DNA of 64,000 nt from JANWWM01 sp046719715 (GCA_046719715.1 JBDNCJ010000004.1:31494-95493), one strand, 5' to 3'. Positions 33,660 to 42,748 are shown, numbered from the stretch's first letter. The notes: generated by a model from the sequence alone, not told the origin. Made by a program: numbers and translations.

Positions 33660-35411
33660 ATGAACCGCTATTTTTTCATTGGTTTTCTTTTTCTCTCTTC
33701 TTGCTTTTCAAATGAACCCAAAATGGATTGGACACGCGGCGCAATTTTTTATCAAATCTTCCCTGAACGCTTCTACAACGGCAATCCAAACAATGACCCT
33801 TCTGCGGACAAATCATTACCTGCCTCCGGAGCGCATCGTTGGACAAGTAATTGGTATGCGCTCTCCGATGAAGAGCAAAAGCACTCCCCTGACTTCTGGC
33901 AAAACATCTACCGACGGCGATATGGCGGCGATTTAGAAGGGATTATCAAAAAGTTAGATTACCTCCAATCGCTTGGCATTACAGCCATTTACTTGAACCC
34001 GATTTTTGAAGCGCCTTCTTCACACAAATACGATGCCTCATCGCTTCATCATGTCGATGTCAATTTCGGAAATAATCCCGAACAAGACTTGAAACTTATC
34101 GCCGAAGAAGATTTTACAGACCCGCAAACTTGGAAGTGGACAAGCGCCGATTTGCTCTTTCTCAAACTCGTTGAAGAAGCCCATAAGCGCAATATCCGCA
34201 TTGTGATTGACGGCGTCTTTAATCACGTTGGCACGAAGTTTCCGCCGTTCCAAGACGTCGTTCAGCACCAGGAACGCTCGCGCTTTAAGGATTGGTTTGA
34301 GATTCTAAGTTTTGAAGATTCAGCCACAGGGAAACAGTTTGACTACAAAGGCTGGTGGGGACACAAGTCGCTTCCCGAACTCAAACGCGATTCGCTCAAA
34401 GGACTTGCCGACGCGCCAAAGCAATACATTTTCGCTATCACGAAACGTTGGACTGCCCCTAACGGCGACCCGTCCAAAGGCGTTGACGGCTGGCGACTCG
34501 ATGCTGCCGACGACCTTCCGCACGCGTTTTGGAAAGAGTGGCGAATGTTCGTCAAGTCCGTTAAGCCCAATACTTTTCTTGTTGGAGAAATCTGGAAAAA
34601 CGCCAAAGAGTGGATGCAAGGCGATGAATTCGATGCGGTCATGAATTATCAATTCGCCGTTTTCACGCATCAACTTTTCGTTCAGAAGGTTTTGAGACCT
34701 TCGGAGTTCAAACTCAAAATCGAGGAACTGCTTGGCTCTTATCCCGATTCAGCGAACTACACGCTTCTCAATTTGTATGATTCGCACGATACGGAACGTC
34801 TAACCTCGCGCCTCGTCAATCCAATGAGAAACTACGACCAATACGCAGGGCTTCGCGCCAATAAAGACTATCAACTTCGTCCGCCGAATGAAGAAGAATA
34901 TCGGCTTCAAAAACTCTTGATGCTGTTTCAATTTACCTACATCGGTTCGCCGATGCTCTACTACGGCACAGAGGCGGGAATGTGGGGTGCCGATGACCCC
35001 GATTGCCGAAAGCCAATGGTCTGGAAGGAATTTCAGTATGACGATGAAAACGCCGAACTCCTCACGGGCAAATCTGAACCGTTCAAAGTCGCCTTCAACG
35101 AGCGCGTCTATAACGATTACAAAACGCTGATGGATTTGCACCGCCAATACCCTGCGCTCAAATACGGTGCATTTAAGTTCTTACTTGCCGACGATGAAAA
35201 AAACACAATTGCTTATGAACGCGCTCACGAAAGGGAGCGATTGGTTACAGTTATCAATGCTTCCGACAAAGAGCAAAAGATTGAACTTGATTTTTCCAAC
35301 AATTTAACTGACTTACTCACAAAACAGACGATAGAGGCTCGGAACGGCAAAGTGCTTCTGACGCTTGGGGCAAAAAGCGGCATGCTGTTGCGTGACAGAG
35401 GCGAACATTAG
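33660..35411 (+). CDS. Alpha-amylase family (GH13) lipoprotein
   Basis: A 583-residue lipoprotein (lipobox FLSSC, Cys about residue 16) with a cyclomaltodextrinase/neopullulanase-like GH13 domain: IFYQIFPERFYNGNP, ITAIYLNPIFEAPSSHKYD, VIDGVFNHVG, nucleophile in DGWRLDAADD, acid/base in LVGEIWKNA, and third acid with His in LYDSHDTERLTSR. The C-terminal beta domain includes NTIAYER. Anchored in the envelope, it would cleave maltodextrins. A possible promoter, TTTG-N20-TAATTCGC, spans 33602-33633. Its stop overlaps the convergent TPR gene by four bases. Confidence 0.88.
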   Translation: MNRYFFIGFLFLSSCFSNEPKMDWTRGAIFYQIFPERFYNGNPNNDPSADKSLPASGAHRWTSNWYALSDEEQKHSPDFWQNIYRRRYGGDLEGIIKKLDYLQSLGITAIYLNPIFEAPSSHKYDASSLHHVDVNFGNNPEQDLKLIAEEDFTDPQTWKWTSADLLFLKLVEEAHKRNIRIVIDGVFNHVGTKFPPFQDVVQHQERSRFKDWFEILSFEDSATGKQFDYKGWWGHKSLPELKRDSLKGLADAPKQYIFAITKRWTAPNGDPSKGVDGWRLDAADDLPHAFWKEWRMFVKSVKPNTFLVGEIWKNAKEWMQGDEFDAVMNYQFAVFTHQLFVQKVLRPSEFKLKIEELLGSYPDSANYTLLNLYDSHDTERLTSRLVNPMRNYDQYAGLRANKDYQLRPPNEEEYRLQKLLMLFQFTYIGSPMLYYGTEAGMWGADDPDCRKPMVWKEFQYDDENAELLTGKSEPFKVAFNERVYNDYKTLMDLHRQYPALKYGAFKFLLADDEKNTIAYERAHERERLVTVINASDKEQKIELDFSNNLTDLLTKQTIEARNGKVLLTLGAKSGMLLRDRGEH

Positions 35412-36610
35412 TCCGATTGTTCTCTCGCGTAGCACTTTCCAAGAAAGAGACAGGCCTGTATCTCTAACAGTTTTGAGCCAATGTCAATACTCATATCCAG
35501 ACTGATTCGCAAATGCTCAATCGCTTTCGCTATTTTCTTCATTTGAAAATGAACTTTCCCAAGCCCTGCCTGCGCACTTGCGATGCCTTCTTTATTTCCT
35601 ATCTCTTGGCATATTTGAATACACATTTCATAACAAATAAGCGCTTGTTGATATGACGAGAGGTCGGCGTTGACCATACCGATATTATGTTGAGACATCG
35701 CCATGCCGAGTTTATCGCCGTTTTGTTGCGAGAGGTAAAGTGCTTTTTGATACGACGCCGTAGCATTGGCGAAGTCTCTAAGTCGGTAGCATATATTTCC
35801 AATGTTATTCAGCAATCTGACCTCTGCAAATTGATTTCCCATTTCTTGCGTGAAGGCTAATGCGTTTTGATATAGCCTCAAAGCGTTTGAAAAGTCGGTA
35901 AGCGTTTCATAGACAATTCCGATGTTGTTAAGTGCAATCGCAATTCCCTCTTTATCACCGATTTCCTCACGAATCAGAAGGCTTTGTTGATAGCAGTCTA
36001 AAGCTTGTGTGTAGTCAGAAAAGTTTGAGTAGATGAGCCCAATGTTGCTGAGCGATATGGCGACTGCATTTTTATCTCCGAGTTTGCGACGAATAGAAAG
36101 ACTCTTTTGATGATAGTCAAGTGCTTTATTGTAGTTGCTCTGTTTGTTGAAGATGTTTCCGATGTTGCTCAGCGCGCCTGCCACGATGCGTTCATCGTTA
36201 AGTTCCTGACAAAGCGTGAGGATTTTTTGATAACATTCCAGTGCTTGTTCATAGTCGCCGAGATTTTCAAGTGCAATTCCGATTGCGTTTAGCGATTTCG
36301 CGGCACCGATTGAGTTGTTGAGCGAGGAATAAAGCGAGAGTGCGAGCCGTGCATCTTCGAGCGCGTGGGTTGCGTCGCCGAGTCTTCGTAAAAGCAGTGA
36401 TTTCAAATAGAGGGCTTCGGCACGCATGCTGATTTGGTCGTCCGTCTCATTCGTCAAAGCGATGATTTCCGTGAACAGTTGAATTGACTCTTTGGGTGCG
36501 CTCGCTTGTTTTTCTTTCGCGCTTTCCAACAGCACTTGGATTTGCTCACCGATTGCGAGAAGGCTCTCTTGCGATTTCTCGGATTTAGGCTTGTTGAACG
36601 CATCATTCAT
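35408..36610 (-). CDS. TPR-repeat protein without output domain
   Basis: A 400-residue soluble protein made almost entirely of about eight TPR units (SLNAIGIALENLGDYEQAL, ALSNIGNIFNKQSNYNKAL, SLSNIGLIYSNFSDYTQAL and similar). These are the same subfamily as the TPR kinases in this window. It ends shortly after the last repeat (FLGKCYAREQSD) with no linker or catalytic domain. Its ATG overlaps the thioesterase stop by 4 bases, so it is coupled to that gene. It could act as an adaptor, or be a kinase that has lost its C-terminus. Confidence 0.8.
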   Translation of the reverse strand: MNDAFNKPKSEKSQESLLAIGEQIQVLLESAKEKQASAPKESIQLFTEIIALTNETDDQISMRAEALYLKSLLLRRLGDATHALEDARLALSLYSSLNNSIGAAKSLNAIGIALENLGDYEQALECYQKILTLCQELNDERIVAGALSNIGNIFNKQSNYNKALDYHQKSLSIRRKLGDKNAVAISLSNIGLIYSNFSDYTQALDCYQQSLLIREEIGDKEGIAIALNNIGIVYETLTDFSNALRLYQNALAFTQEMGNQFAEVRLLNNIGNICYRLRDFANATASYQKALYLSQQNGDKLGMAMSQHNIGMVNADLSSYQQALICYEMCIQICQEIGNKEGIASAQAGLGKVHFQMKKIAKAIEHLRISLDMSIDIGSKLLEIQACLFLGKCYAREQSD

Positions 36611-37113
36611 TCTTCGTGATAGTCGGGATAAGTTTTGCGCATCTCGTTCTGCCTTTCGCGATAAGCGGCAAGGAGTTCGCGGCGTACTTTCGCCATCTCG
36701 TAGCGTCGCGTTTCGGTCGTGGTTTTCGGCGTAAAAGGCGGAACGGCTTTCGGCTTTCCATTTTCATCGACCGCTATCATGGTGAAGTAACTCGTGTTGG
36801 TGTGTCGGACGGATTTCATTTGCACGTTTTCAGCAATCACTTTAATTCCGACTTCCATTGAAGTTTTGCCCGTGTAGTTAATCGATGCAAGAAATGTAAC
36901 AAGTTCTCCGATTTGAATCGGCTCTTTGAAGAGAACTTGGTCGACGGAGAGCGTAACGACATAACTGCCCGAGTAACGCGATGCGCACGCATATGCGACT
37001 TGGTCTAAAAGTTTCATAATTGCGCCGCCGTGAACTTTACCCGAAAAGTTCGCCATGTCGGGCGTCATGAGCACCGTCATAGAAAGTTCGTTGTGATTTT
37101 CAAAATTGATCAT
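36607..37113 (-). CDS. Acyl-CoA thioesterase (hotdog fold)
   Basis: A 168-residue hotdog-fold enzyme hydrolysing acyl-CoA. Seen: MTVLMTPDMANFSGKVHGGA with the conserved catalytic Asn and HGG, LLDQVAYACASRYSG, and a central beta-sheet region LFKEPIQIGELVTFLASINY, as in the YciA/ACOT acyl-CoA hydrolase family. The C-terminal tail is charged. ATG at 37113 is chosen since the upstream 28 codons are not conserved-looking. It is coupled by ATGA overlap to the TPR gene. Confidence 0.85.
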   Translation of the reverse strand: MINFENHNELSMTVLMTPDMANFSGKVHGGAIMKLLDQVAYACASRYSGSYVVTLSVDQVLFKEPIQIGELVTFLASINYTGKTSMEVGIKVIAENVQMKSVRHTNTSYFTMIAVDENGKPKAVPPFTPKTTTETRRYEMAKVRRELLAAYRERQNEMRKTYPDYHEE

Positions 37114-37199
37114 GTGCCGATGTTGGTTTGTTGTGAAGCAAAAGTTACGCACTGCGCTCAAATCATCTATACCGTGCTGATAACTTTTAAGTATCAAGA

Positions 37200-37216
37200 C
37201 AGAATCAAGCGAGGAA
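37200..37216. repeat. Near-perfect short palindrome in intergenic DNA
   Basis: A GCGAGGA-A-TCCTCGC palindrome lies in the 272-base gap between the divergent thioesterase and phytol-kinase-like genes. The surrounding sequence (TTCTAAGAAAGAGGACTTCTTAA, GTTCAGAACGACG) has the flavour of a degraded copy of the dispersed palindromic repeats. Confidence 0.45.
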
Positions 37217-37351
37217 TCCTCGCATGTTCTAAGAAAGAGGACTTCTTAACGGCGTTCAGAACGACGCGCAAAGCCGTCGTTCCTTTGGTCTACATATTAT
37301 CGCAAAATCTTGAACCGTATCGGAAGTGCAAGAATGATTCGTTTGATTGCT

Positions 37352-37359
37352 TAACTTTG
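37352..37359 (+). promoter_or_regulatory. Bacteroidota-type -7 box for the phytol-kinase-like gene
   Basis: TAACTTTG, an exact TAnnTTTG match, ends 26 bases before the ATG at 37386. No TTG at the expected -33 distance was found. Confidence 0.35.
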
Positions 37360-37385
37360 CAAAAACCATTTGAAGTTATCCGTTC

Positions 37386-38957
37386 TTGAAAATGAACTTT
37401 ACGCCATCATCGGAAACCGACCTTCTGGCTTTTCTCATCGCACTTGCTTCCCTGATTCTTCTTATCGCCGTTAGTGAATCGCTCAAGAAGTTTGCGGGCG
37501 TTTCGCCGTCGCACACACGCAAACTTGTGCACATCGCGACGGGCGTCTTTATTTTTTTCGCGCCCTATTTTTTCAAGGAAAAATTTTACCCTGCACTGAT
37601 TCCTGCACTGTTTATTCCGTTCAACATTTTCGCGACGCGTTTTGGCTGGCTCTCTTCGCTTCACGAAACTGACGATGAACGAAGGGAATCAGGTATGTCG
37701 CTCAATTATGGGACGGTCTATTTTCCGATTTCGTTTCTTGTGTTGGTGTTGCTGTGCTGGGATTGGAATGTTTGGATTTTGCAAACGTCGATGCTTGTGT
37801 TGGGTTTAGGCGATGCGGCGGCGGCACTCGTTGGTGAGCGCGTTAAAAATCCGCACCAATACAAGTTCAGCACGGTCAAATCGCTGGAAGGCTCGCTGGC
37901 AATGTTTGTTGTGAGTTTTCTTGTTCTGTATGGCTGTTTGACGTTTTTCAAATCGAGTTCGGCAGTGCTTTCAGAGTTTAGTAGCACGCCTCTCATCACG
38001 CTTGCTTTTGCGCTTGCGCTGATTGCGACGGCGGCGGAGTCGCTGGTTTCAGGTGGGCAGGATAATTTAACCGTTCCATTTTCGGTCGCGTTTTTTCTCG
38101 CCGTGCTTGAACGCTACGGCGCACCGATGCTCCAACAGATTGTTATTGGCGTTGGCATTTCGTTTATGTTTGCCCGTCTTTCTTTTGGACTCAAATTTCT
38201 CAATGGCAGCGGCTCGGTTTGCACGTTTCTTTTAGCCTCTACGATTTTCAGCATTGGTGGCATTGTTTGGACGGTTCCGATTCTCACCTTCTTTTTTCTT
38301 TCCTCGATTCTTTCCAAAGTCGGCAAGGCGCGCAAGAAAAAATTTGATTTGATTTTTGAGAAAGGCTCACAGCGCGATATGGGGCAAGTCATCGCCAATG
38401 GTGGCGTGGGCTGGATTTTGATGATTGCTTATCCCTTTCTTCCCAATGAATCGTGGCGCGACCTTTTTTACTTCGGCTATCTCGGCACGATGGCGGCGGT
38501 GCAAGCCGACACTTGGGCGACGGAAATCGGGACGATGATTCGCAATCCAAAGCCAATTTCCATTGTCAACTTCAAACCCGTTCCAGCGGGAACATCGGGC
38601 GGCATTACGGTGATTGGCACATCAGGGGCGTTGCTGGGTGCGCTTGTGATTGCTTTCAGCGGTTGGCTTTCTAACACGACGCTTGTCGACTCCGTTGGCT
38701 GGGCGAAGGTTTTAATCGCTGTGAGCCTCGCAGGACTTATTGGCAGTTTGGTTGATAGTTACTTCGGCGGCACATTGCAAGCGCAGTATTACGACGAGCA
38801 TCGCGACAAAATCACCGAAAAGACGCATCATCAAAACGAAGACGGCATGCTTATTCCTAACAAGTTAATTAAAGGGATTCGCTGGATTGATAACGATTTG
38901 GTCAATTTCGTGTGTGGTATCTCGGGTGCGCTCATTGCGATGCTTCTTTTGCCTTGA
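37386..38957 (+). CDS. Fused phytol/dolichol-kinase-like and DUF92 (VTE6-like) membrane protein
   Basis: A 523-residue polytopic membrane protein with two families in one chain. Residues about 15-235 are a CDP-alcohol-phosphatidate-like kinase domain of the SEC59/VTE5 type: SHTRKLVHIATGVFIF, LNYGTVYFPISF, VLGLGDAAAALVGER, KSLEGSLAMF and AAESLVSGGQDNLTVP. Residues about 255-520 are DUF92: LNGSGSVCTFLLAS, RDMGQVIANGGVGWI, AVQADTWATEIGTM, VPAGTSGGITVIGT and SLVDSYFGGTLQ. Plant VTE5 and VTE6 phosphorylate phytol in two steps to phytyl diphosphate, so the fusion may do both for an isoprenoid alcohol. The substrate is not proven. Confidence 0.82.
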   Translation: MKMNFTPSSETDLLAFLIALASLILLIAVSESLKKFAGVSPSHTRKLVHIATGVFIFFAPYFFKEKFYPALIPALFIPFNIFATRFGWLSSLHETDDERRESGMSLNYGTVYFPISFLVLVLLCWDWNVWILQTSMLVLGLGDAAAALVGERVKNPHQYKFSTVKSLEGSLAMFVVSFLVLYGCLTFFKSSSAVLSEFSSTPLITLAFALALIATAAESLVSGGQDNLTVPFSVAFFLAVLERYGAPMLQQIVIGVGISFMFARLSFGLKFLNGSGSVCTFLLASTIFSIGGIVWTVPILTFFFLSSILSKVGKARKKKFDLIFEKGSQRDMGQVIANGGVGWILMIAYPFLPNESWRDLFYFGYLGTMAAVQADTWATEIGTMIRNPKPISIVNFKPVPAGTSGGITVIGTSGALLGALVIAFSGWLSNTTLVDSVGWAKVLIAVSLAGLIGSLVDSYFGGTLQAQYYDEHRDKITEKTHHQNEDGMLIPNKLIKGIRWIDNDLVNFVCGISGALIAMLLLP

Positions 38958-38970
38958 TTGAGGTCAATCC

Positions 38971-41160
38971 TCATTTTCTCCAAACGATTTGTCCGTCTCG
39001 CTCCGTCGTTTTCAGAATAGGTTGATTTTTAGCAAAGCGATAAAAAAATTTGCGTTCCACTTTGCGCATAAACGGGGAAAGTTCCACCACCATCAACTTT
39101 GGCTGTGCATTTTCAATCCACTTTTCCAATGCCATTTTTTCTTGTGCTCGAAAACGCAAGAGTTTGAGGAAAATTACGTTGCTTTTGAAAAATTCACTCT
39201 CCGAAACGCCGCTCAAATACTGCGTGCAAACCATCGACGCCTGCTTCGTCCAGATTTTACAATGCTCGACGGACGGACGAATCAGCACGACTCCCCTTGT
39301 TTTGATTGATTCGCTCCGACTTACTTTCACTTCCATTGGCACATGTTGTGCAACGCTATCGCTCGATGAAAATTGCGCAAATGCTGTCGGTGTTAAGCCA
39401 AAAGCATGAAGTTGCTTTTCAATCCGCAGCCAATCTGACCGCTTCGCACCAGCGTCAATCAAGAGCGTTTCGCCGCCTGCATTTACGAAGATTGACGTTC
39501 CGCCGTAAATGGCATTGAAAACGAATGTCGGTTCGTCTGCTTCGGATTGAAACATCGGAAACCAGACAGCCACATTGATTGCAACAAGTGCCACAATCGC
39601 CCATTTGGCGCGGGTTTTCGGATTGTTCATTTGAAGCATTGTAAGCACAACGAGATAAAACGCCATCAAGACGGGAATTGTCGGCTGAATCGCTACGGAA
39701 GCCAGCGAGAGTTGACTAAACCACTTAGCAAAGAATATCGCCCCATGCACAAAGTAGAAAACCGAGACAGCGTAGGGCATCGCCAGCGATTGAGAGACAA
39801 GGTCGAAGAGAATCATCGGAATGGCGGCATAAACCGCAAGGCTCGTGAGCAAGACAACGGGAAGATTTGCGAAGATGCCGAGAAACGCCGTCGCACCGAA
39901 GTAATGGGCAATGAGAGGCGAGACGCCAATCGAGGCGGAAAGCGTCAGCGAAAGCGACTCCCACACATAGTTAGCAAATGCCGCAATCGGTTTCAGCCAC
40001 TTTGTTTGTGTCTCAAATGCGATAAGTTCCGAGAGGCGCGGGTAGATGAGCATAATCGCCGCAACGGCGCCCGTCGTCAGATGCAAACTTGCACTGAACA
40101 GTGCACGCGGCTCGAGCGAGAGAATTACAATCACGCAAAACGCCAATGTGTTGAGCGGATACACCTTGCGTTCAATCACTCTTGAATACTCAAACACCAA
40201 CGCCATGATGACGGCTCTCACGACGGGCGGTGAGTTTCCCGTGATGTTGCTGTAAAATAAGAGCAGTGCCACCTCCAAGCCGAAGGCAATCCACTTGCCT
40301 GTTTTCGTTGTTTTCAATCGCTTAAAAATTAAATCCAACAAGATTACTAACAAGCCAATATGAAGTCCTGAAATCACAAGCACATGAATTGTGCCCGTGC
40401 GCTGAAAGGCGAGTTTGACTTCATCGCTCACGTCGCTTCGTTCTCCGAGAATTAAGCCTTTGACGAAGTGCTGTTCGTCGCCGTCGGGAATCAGGGTTTG
40501 AATCGTTTGTGAAATTCGCTCGGCGGTCGGAATCGTGATGTGCCGCTCATAGAAAGAGAGATTGATGTTGCCTGTTTTTCGAATGAGTGAGTCGCTTTGA
40601 ACGGCGAGGAGCGAGAAGATGTCGCGCTCGGCGAGAAAGTTGCGGTAGTCGAATTCGCCTTTGTTCATGGCTTTCGGCGGGAGTTTCAATTTGCCCTGTA
40701 TCCAAATTTCGTCACCGAGTTTGAGCGTGATGTTTAGGTTGCTGTAAAGTCGGACGCGCACGTTGCCGCTGACGCGAGTTGTGTCGCCGTTGAGCGCGAG
40801 TTCTTGGCAGTTGAGCGTCCATTGCGCGGAGCGATTTTTCTCGCTCACTTTTGTCGCAACTGTTCCTTTGAGCCAGACAATTTGATTGGCGAACTGCACG
40901 ATGTCGGTTTGCGGAATGTATTTCGTTTTGAAGTTGCTGTATGCGCAAAACGCCGAGCATGTAAGAAGTATCAGGAGTGCAAGTTCAACAGCGCGTAACG
41001 CCTTATGTTTTTTAGCCGATGCAAGCGCGTGAAATGTCAGAGTAAGAATGAGAAGCGCGAAGGAAACTAAGAGCAGAACTTCAAGATACGCAGGAAGACG
41101 AGAGCCAATATAAATACCAAGCCCAATGACCAGCAGAATATACAGCGAGGGATAAGCCAT
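38971..41160 (-). CDS. comEC: ComEC/Rec2-family DNA uptake channel protein
   Basis: A 729-residue inner-membrane protein. Two N-terminal helices precede a DUF4131 OB-like domain (about 90-190, with GNVRVRLYSNLNITLKLGDE and KGEFDYRNFLAERDI). The competence core follows (about 220-520, with LILGERSDVSDEVKLAFQRT, GTIHVLVISGLHIGLLV and NSPPVVRAVIMALV). The C-terminal region (about 545-729) has the start of a metallo-beta-lactamase-like fold (GGETLLIDAGAKRSDW) but no HxHxDH metal site. It forms the single-strand DNA channel in natural transformation; the nuclease-like domain looks degenerate. Confidence 0.85.
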   Translation of the reverse strand: MAYPSLYILLVIGLGIYIGSRLPAYLEVLLLVSFALLILTLTFHALASAKKHKALRAVELALLILLTCSAFCAYSNFKTKYIPQTDIVQFANQIVWLKGTVATKVSEKNRSAQWTLNCQELALNGDTTRVSGNVRVRLYSNLNITLKLGDEIWIQGKLKLPPKAMNKGEFDYRNFLAERDIFSLLAVQSDSLIRKTGNINLSFYERHITIPTAERISQTIQTLIPDGDEQHFVKGLILGERSDVSDEVKLAFQRTGTIHVLVISGLHIGLLVILLDLIFKRLKTTKTGKWIAFGLEVALLLFYSNITGNSPPVVRAVIMALVFEYSRVIERKVYPLNTLAFCVIVILSLEPRALFSASLHLTTGAVAAIMLIYPRLSELIAFETQTKWLKPIAAFANYVWESLSLTLSASIGVSPLIAHYFGATAFLGIFANLPVVLLTSLAVYAAIPMILFDLVSQSLAMPYAVSVFYFVHGAIFFAKWFSQLSLASVAIQPTIPVLMAFYLVVLTMLQMNNPKTRAKWAIVALVAINVAVWFPMFQSEADEPTFVFNAIYGGTSIFVNAGGETLLIDAGAKRSDWLRIEKQLHAFGLTPTAFAQFSSSDSVAQHVPMEVKVSRSESIKTRGVVLIRPSVEHCKIWTKQASMVCTQYLSGVSESEFFKSNVIFLKLLRFRAQEKMALEKWIENAQPKLMVVELSPFMRKVERKFFYRFAKNQPILKTTERDGQIVWRK

Positions 41161-41175
41161 TTTCAGGGGAAGGCA

Positions 41176-41397
41176 TTACTCAATCCAGATTGACGAAATA
41201 CCGAACAAGATTGCCGCTACAATCGCACACCAAGAGAGCCGCACAATCAAGCGAATTTGCTTTTCCATGTTTTCAATCAACGCATCGCGCTCTCCACGAA
41301 GCGATTCATACTCCAAGACGATGGACGCTTTTTTCAGAAAATCTTCCGAGCCTCGTTCTAATTCTTCAGCAGTATAATTGGTGCGTGGGTCTTGCAT
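41176..41397 (-). CDS. Small tail-anchored membrane protein, hypothetical
   Basis: A 73-residue protein: a charged, helical N-terminal 50 residues (YTAEELERGSEDFLKKA, ESLRGERDALIENMEKQ) followed by a single C-terminal membrane span (LIVRLSWCAIVAAILFGISS) and a two-residue tail. It ends 15 bases before comEC starts on the same strand and is probably co-transcribed. No family recognised. Confidence 0.55.
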   Translation of the reverse strand: MQDPRTNYTAEELERGSEDFLKKASIVLEYESLRGERDALIENMEKQIRLIVRLSWCAIVAAILFGISSIWIE

Positions 41398-41545
41398 AAT
41401 TGATGTCCTCCAATTCAAATCATAGAGAAATTTTAATGAAGTTACGGTTGCTTTCGCGCTCTTACAAGAGCAGAGGCTCGGCACCCATCTTGCTCTTTGA
41501 AGGGCAAAAGGAATTTTGATGATTCCCTTCGCCCTTCTTGATTTT

Positions 41546-42748
41546 TTATCGAAAGGCTTCAATGCCGGTGATGTCGGCACCGACAATGAGCGTATGAATT
41601 TCGTGCGTGCCTTCGTAGGTTTTGACGGATTCCAAGTTCATCGCATGGCGCATGACGGGATATTCGCTCATAATGCCGTTTGCGCCCAAGACTTCGCGCG
41701 CCATTCGGGCGATGTTGAGCGCGATTTCAATGTTGTTGCGCTTTGCGAGCGAGACTTGTTGGAATGTCATTTTGCCTTCGTCTTTGAGTCGACCGAGCCG
41801 CCACGCTAAAAGTTGCGCTTTGGTGATTTCGGTAATCATATAGACGAGTTTTTCTTGAATGAGTTGGAATCGCGCAATAGGTTTATCGAATTGAATCCGC
41901 TTGCGCGCGTAGTCGAGTGCCGCTTCGTAGCATGCGATTGCCGCGCCGACCCCGCCCCACGCAATTCCGTAGCGCGCTTGGGTGAGGCACGAGAGCGGAC
42001 CTTTCAAGCCCTTGACGTTTGGAAGCATCGCCTCTTTTGAAACGCGCACGTCTTGCAAGATGAGCTCGGAGGTAACGGACGCGCGAAGCGACCACTTGTT
42101 TTTCATTTCAGGCGCGGAGAAGCCTTTTGCATCATTTGGAACGATGAATCCTCGCACCGTGCCGCCTTCGTCTTCATTTTTTGCCCAAACGATAGAAATA
42201 TCGGCGATTGTGCCGTTTGTAATCCACATTTTCGCGCCGTTGAGAATGTAGTCGTTTCCATCTTTGACGGCGCGCGTTTTCATTGAGCCCGGGTCGCTTC
42301 CGCTGTCGGGTTCGGTTAAGCCGAAGCAACCGATGAGTTCGGCTTTGGCGAGTTTAGGCAAGTAGTAATCTTTTTGCGCTTCGGAGCCGAAGGCGTAAAT
42401 CGGATACATCACAAGCGCCGATTGAACCGACGCGAAACTTCTCACACCCGAATCGCCGCGCTCCAATTCTTGCATCATCAATCCGTAAGCGACGTTGTTC
42501 AGCCCTGCACAGCCGTATTTTTCGGGAAGGGTTGCGCCGAAAAATCCAAGTTCCGCCATTTCCTTAATGAGTTCAGTCGGGAAGGTTGCTTTTTGTGCGT
42601 GGTCGTCAATGATAGGAATGACACGGCGGTCGACCCACTCGCGCACGCTCTCGCGCACGGCTTTTTCTTCGTCGGTATACACACCGTCGTCCAAGTTGTA
42701 ATAGTCCGTATTGATGAGGGTTTCAACCGATTCTGCGTTGTGAAGCAT
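41546..42748 (-). CDS. Acyl-CoA dehydrogenase, glutaryl-CoA dehydrogenase-like
   Basis: A 400-residue flavoenzyme of the acyl-CoA dehydrogenase family. The segment SFASVQSALVMYPIYAFGSE then CFGLTEPDSGSDPGSMKTRA, WITNGTIADISIVWA, and catalytic-Glu region VKTYEGTHEIHTLIVGADIT match glutaryl-CoA dehydrogenases more closely than straight-chain enzymes. It would convert glutaryl-CoA to crotonyl-CoA, passing electrons to ETF; substrate assignment rests on motif similarity. It stands alone, with no ETF or lysine-degradation genes adjacent. A TAACTTCA element lies upstream. Confidence 0.85.
   Translation of the reverse strand: MLHNAESVETLINTDYYNLDDGVYTDEEKAVRESVREWVDRRVIPIIDDHAQKATFPTELIKEMAELGFFGATLPEKYGCAGLNNVAYGLMMQELERGDSGVRSFASVQSALVMYPIYAFGSEAQKDYYLPKLAKAELIGCFGLTEPDSGSDPGSMKTRAVKDGNDYILNGAKMWITNGTIADISIVWAKNEDEGGTVRGFIVPNDAKGFSAPEMKNKWSLRASVTSELILQDVRVSKEAMLPNVKGLKGPLSCLTQARYGIAWGGVGAAIACYEAALDYARKRIQFDKPIARFQLIQEKLVYMITEITKAQLLAWRLGRLKDEGKMTFQQVSLAKRNNIEIALNIARMAREVLGANGIMSEYPVMRHAMNLESVKTYEGTHEIHTLIVGADITGIEAFR

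Noticed and set aside
38961..38980. TGAGG-loop-CCTCA followed by TTTT after the phytol-kinase-like fusion
   Set aside because: The stem is only 5 bp and it overlaps the comEC stop codon; too weak to call.
39547..40185. A 212-codon plus-strand frame
   Set aside because: It is antisense to comEC and very rich in Arg, Asn and His, as expected of a shadow frame.
41500..41540. Imperfect hairpin (AAGGGC...GCCCTT) after the acyl-CoA dehydrogenase
   Set aside because: It lacks a T-run on the relevant strand and has several mismatches, so it was not called a terminator.
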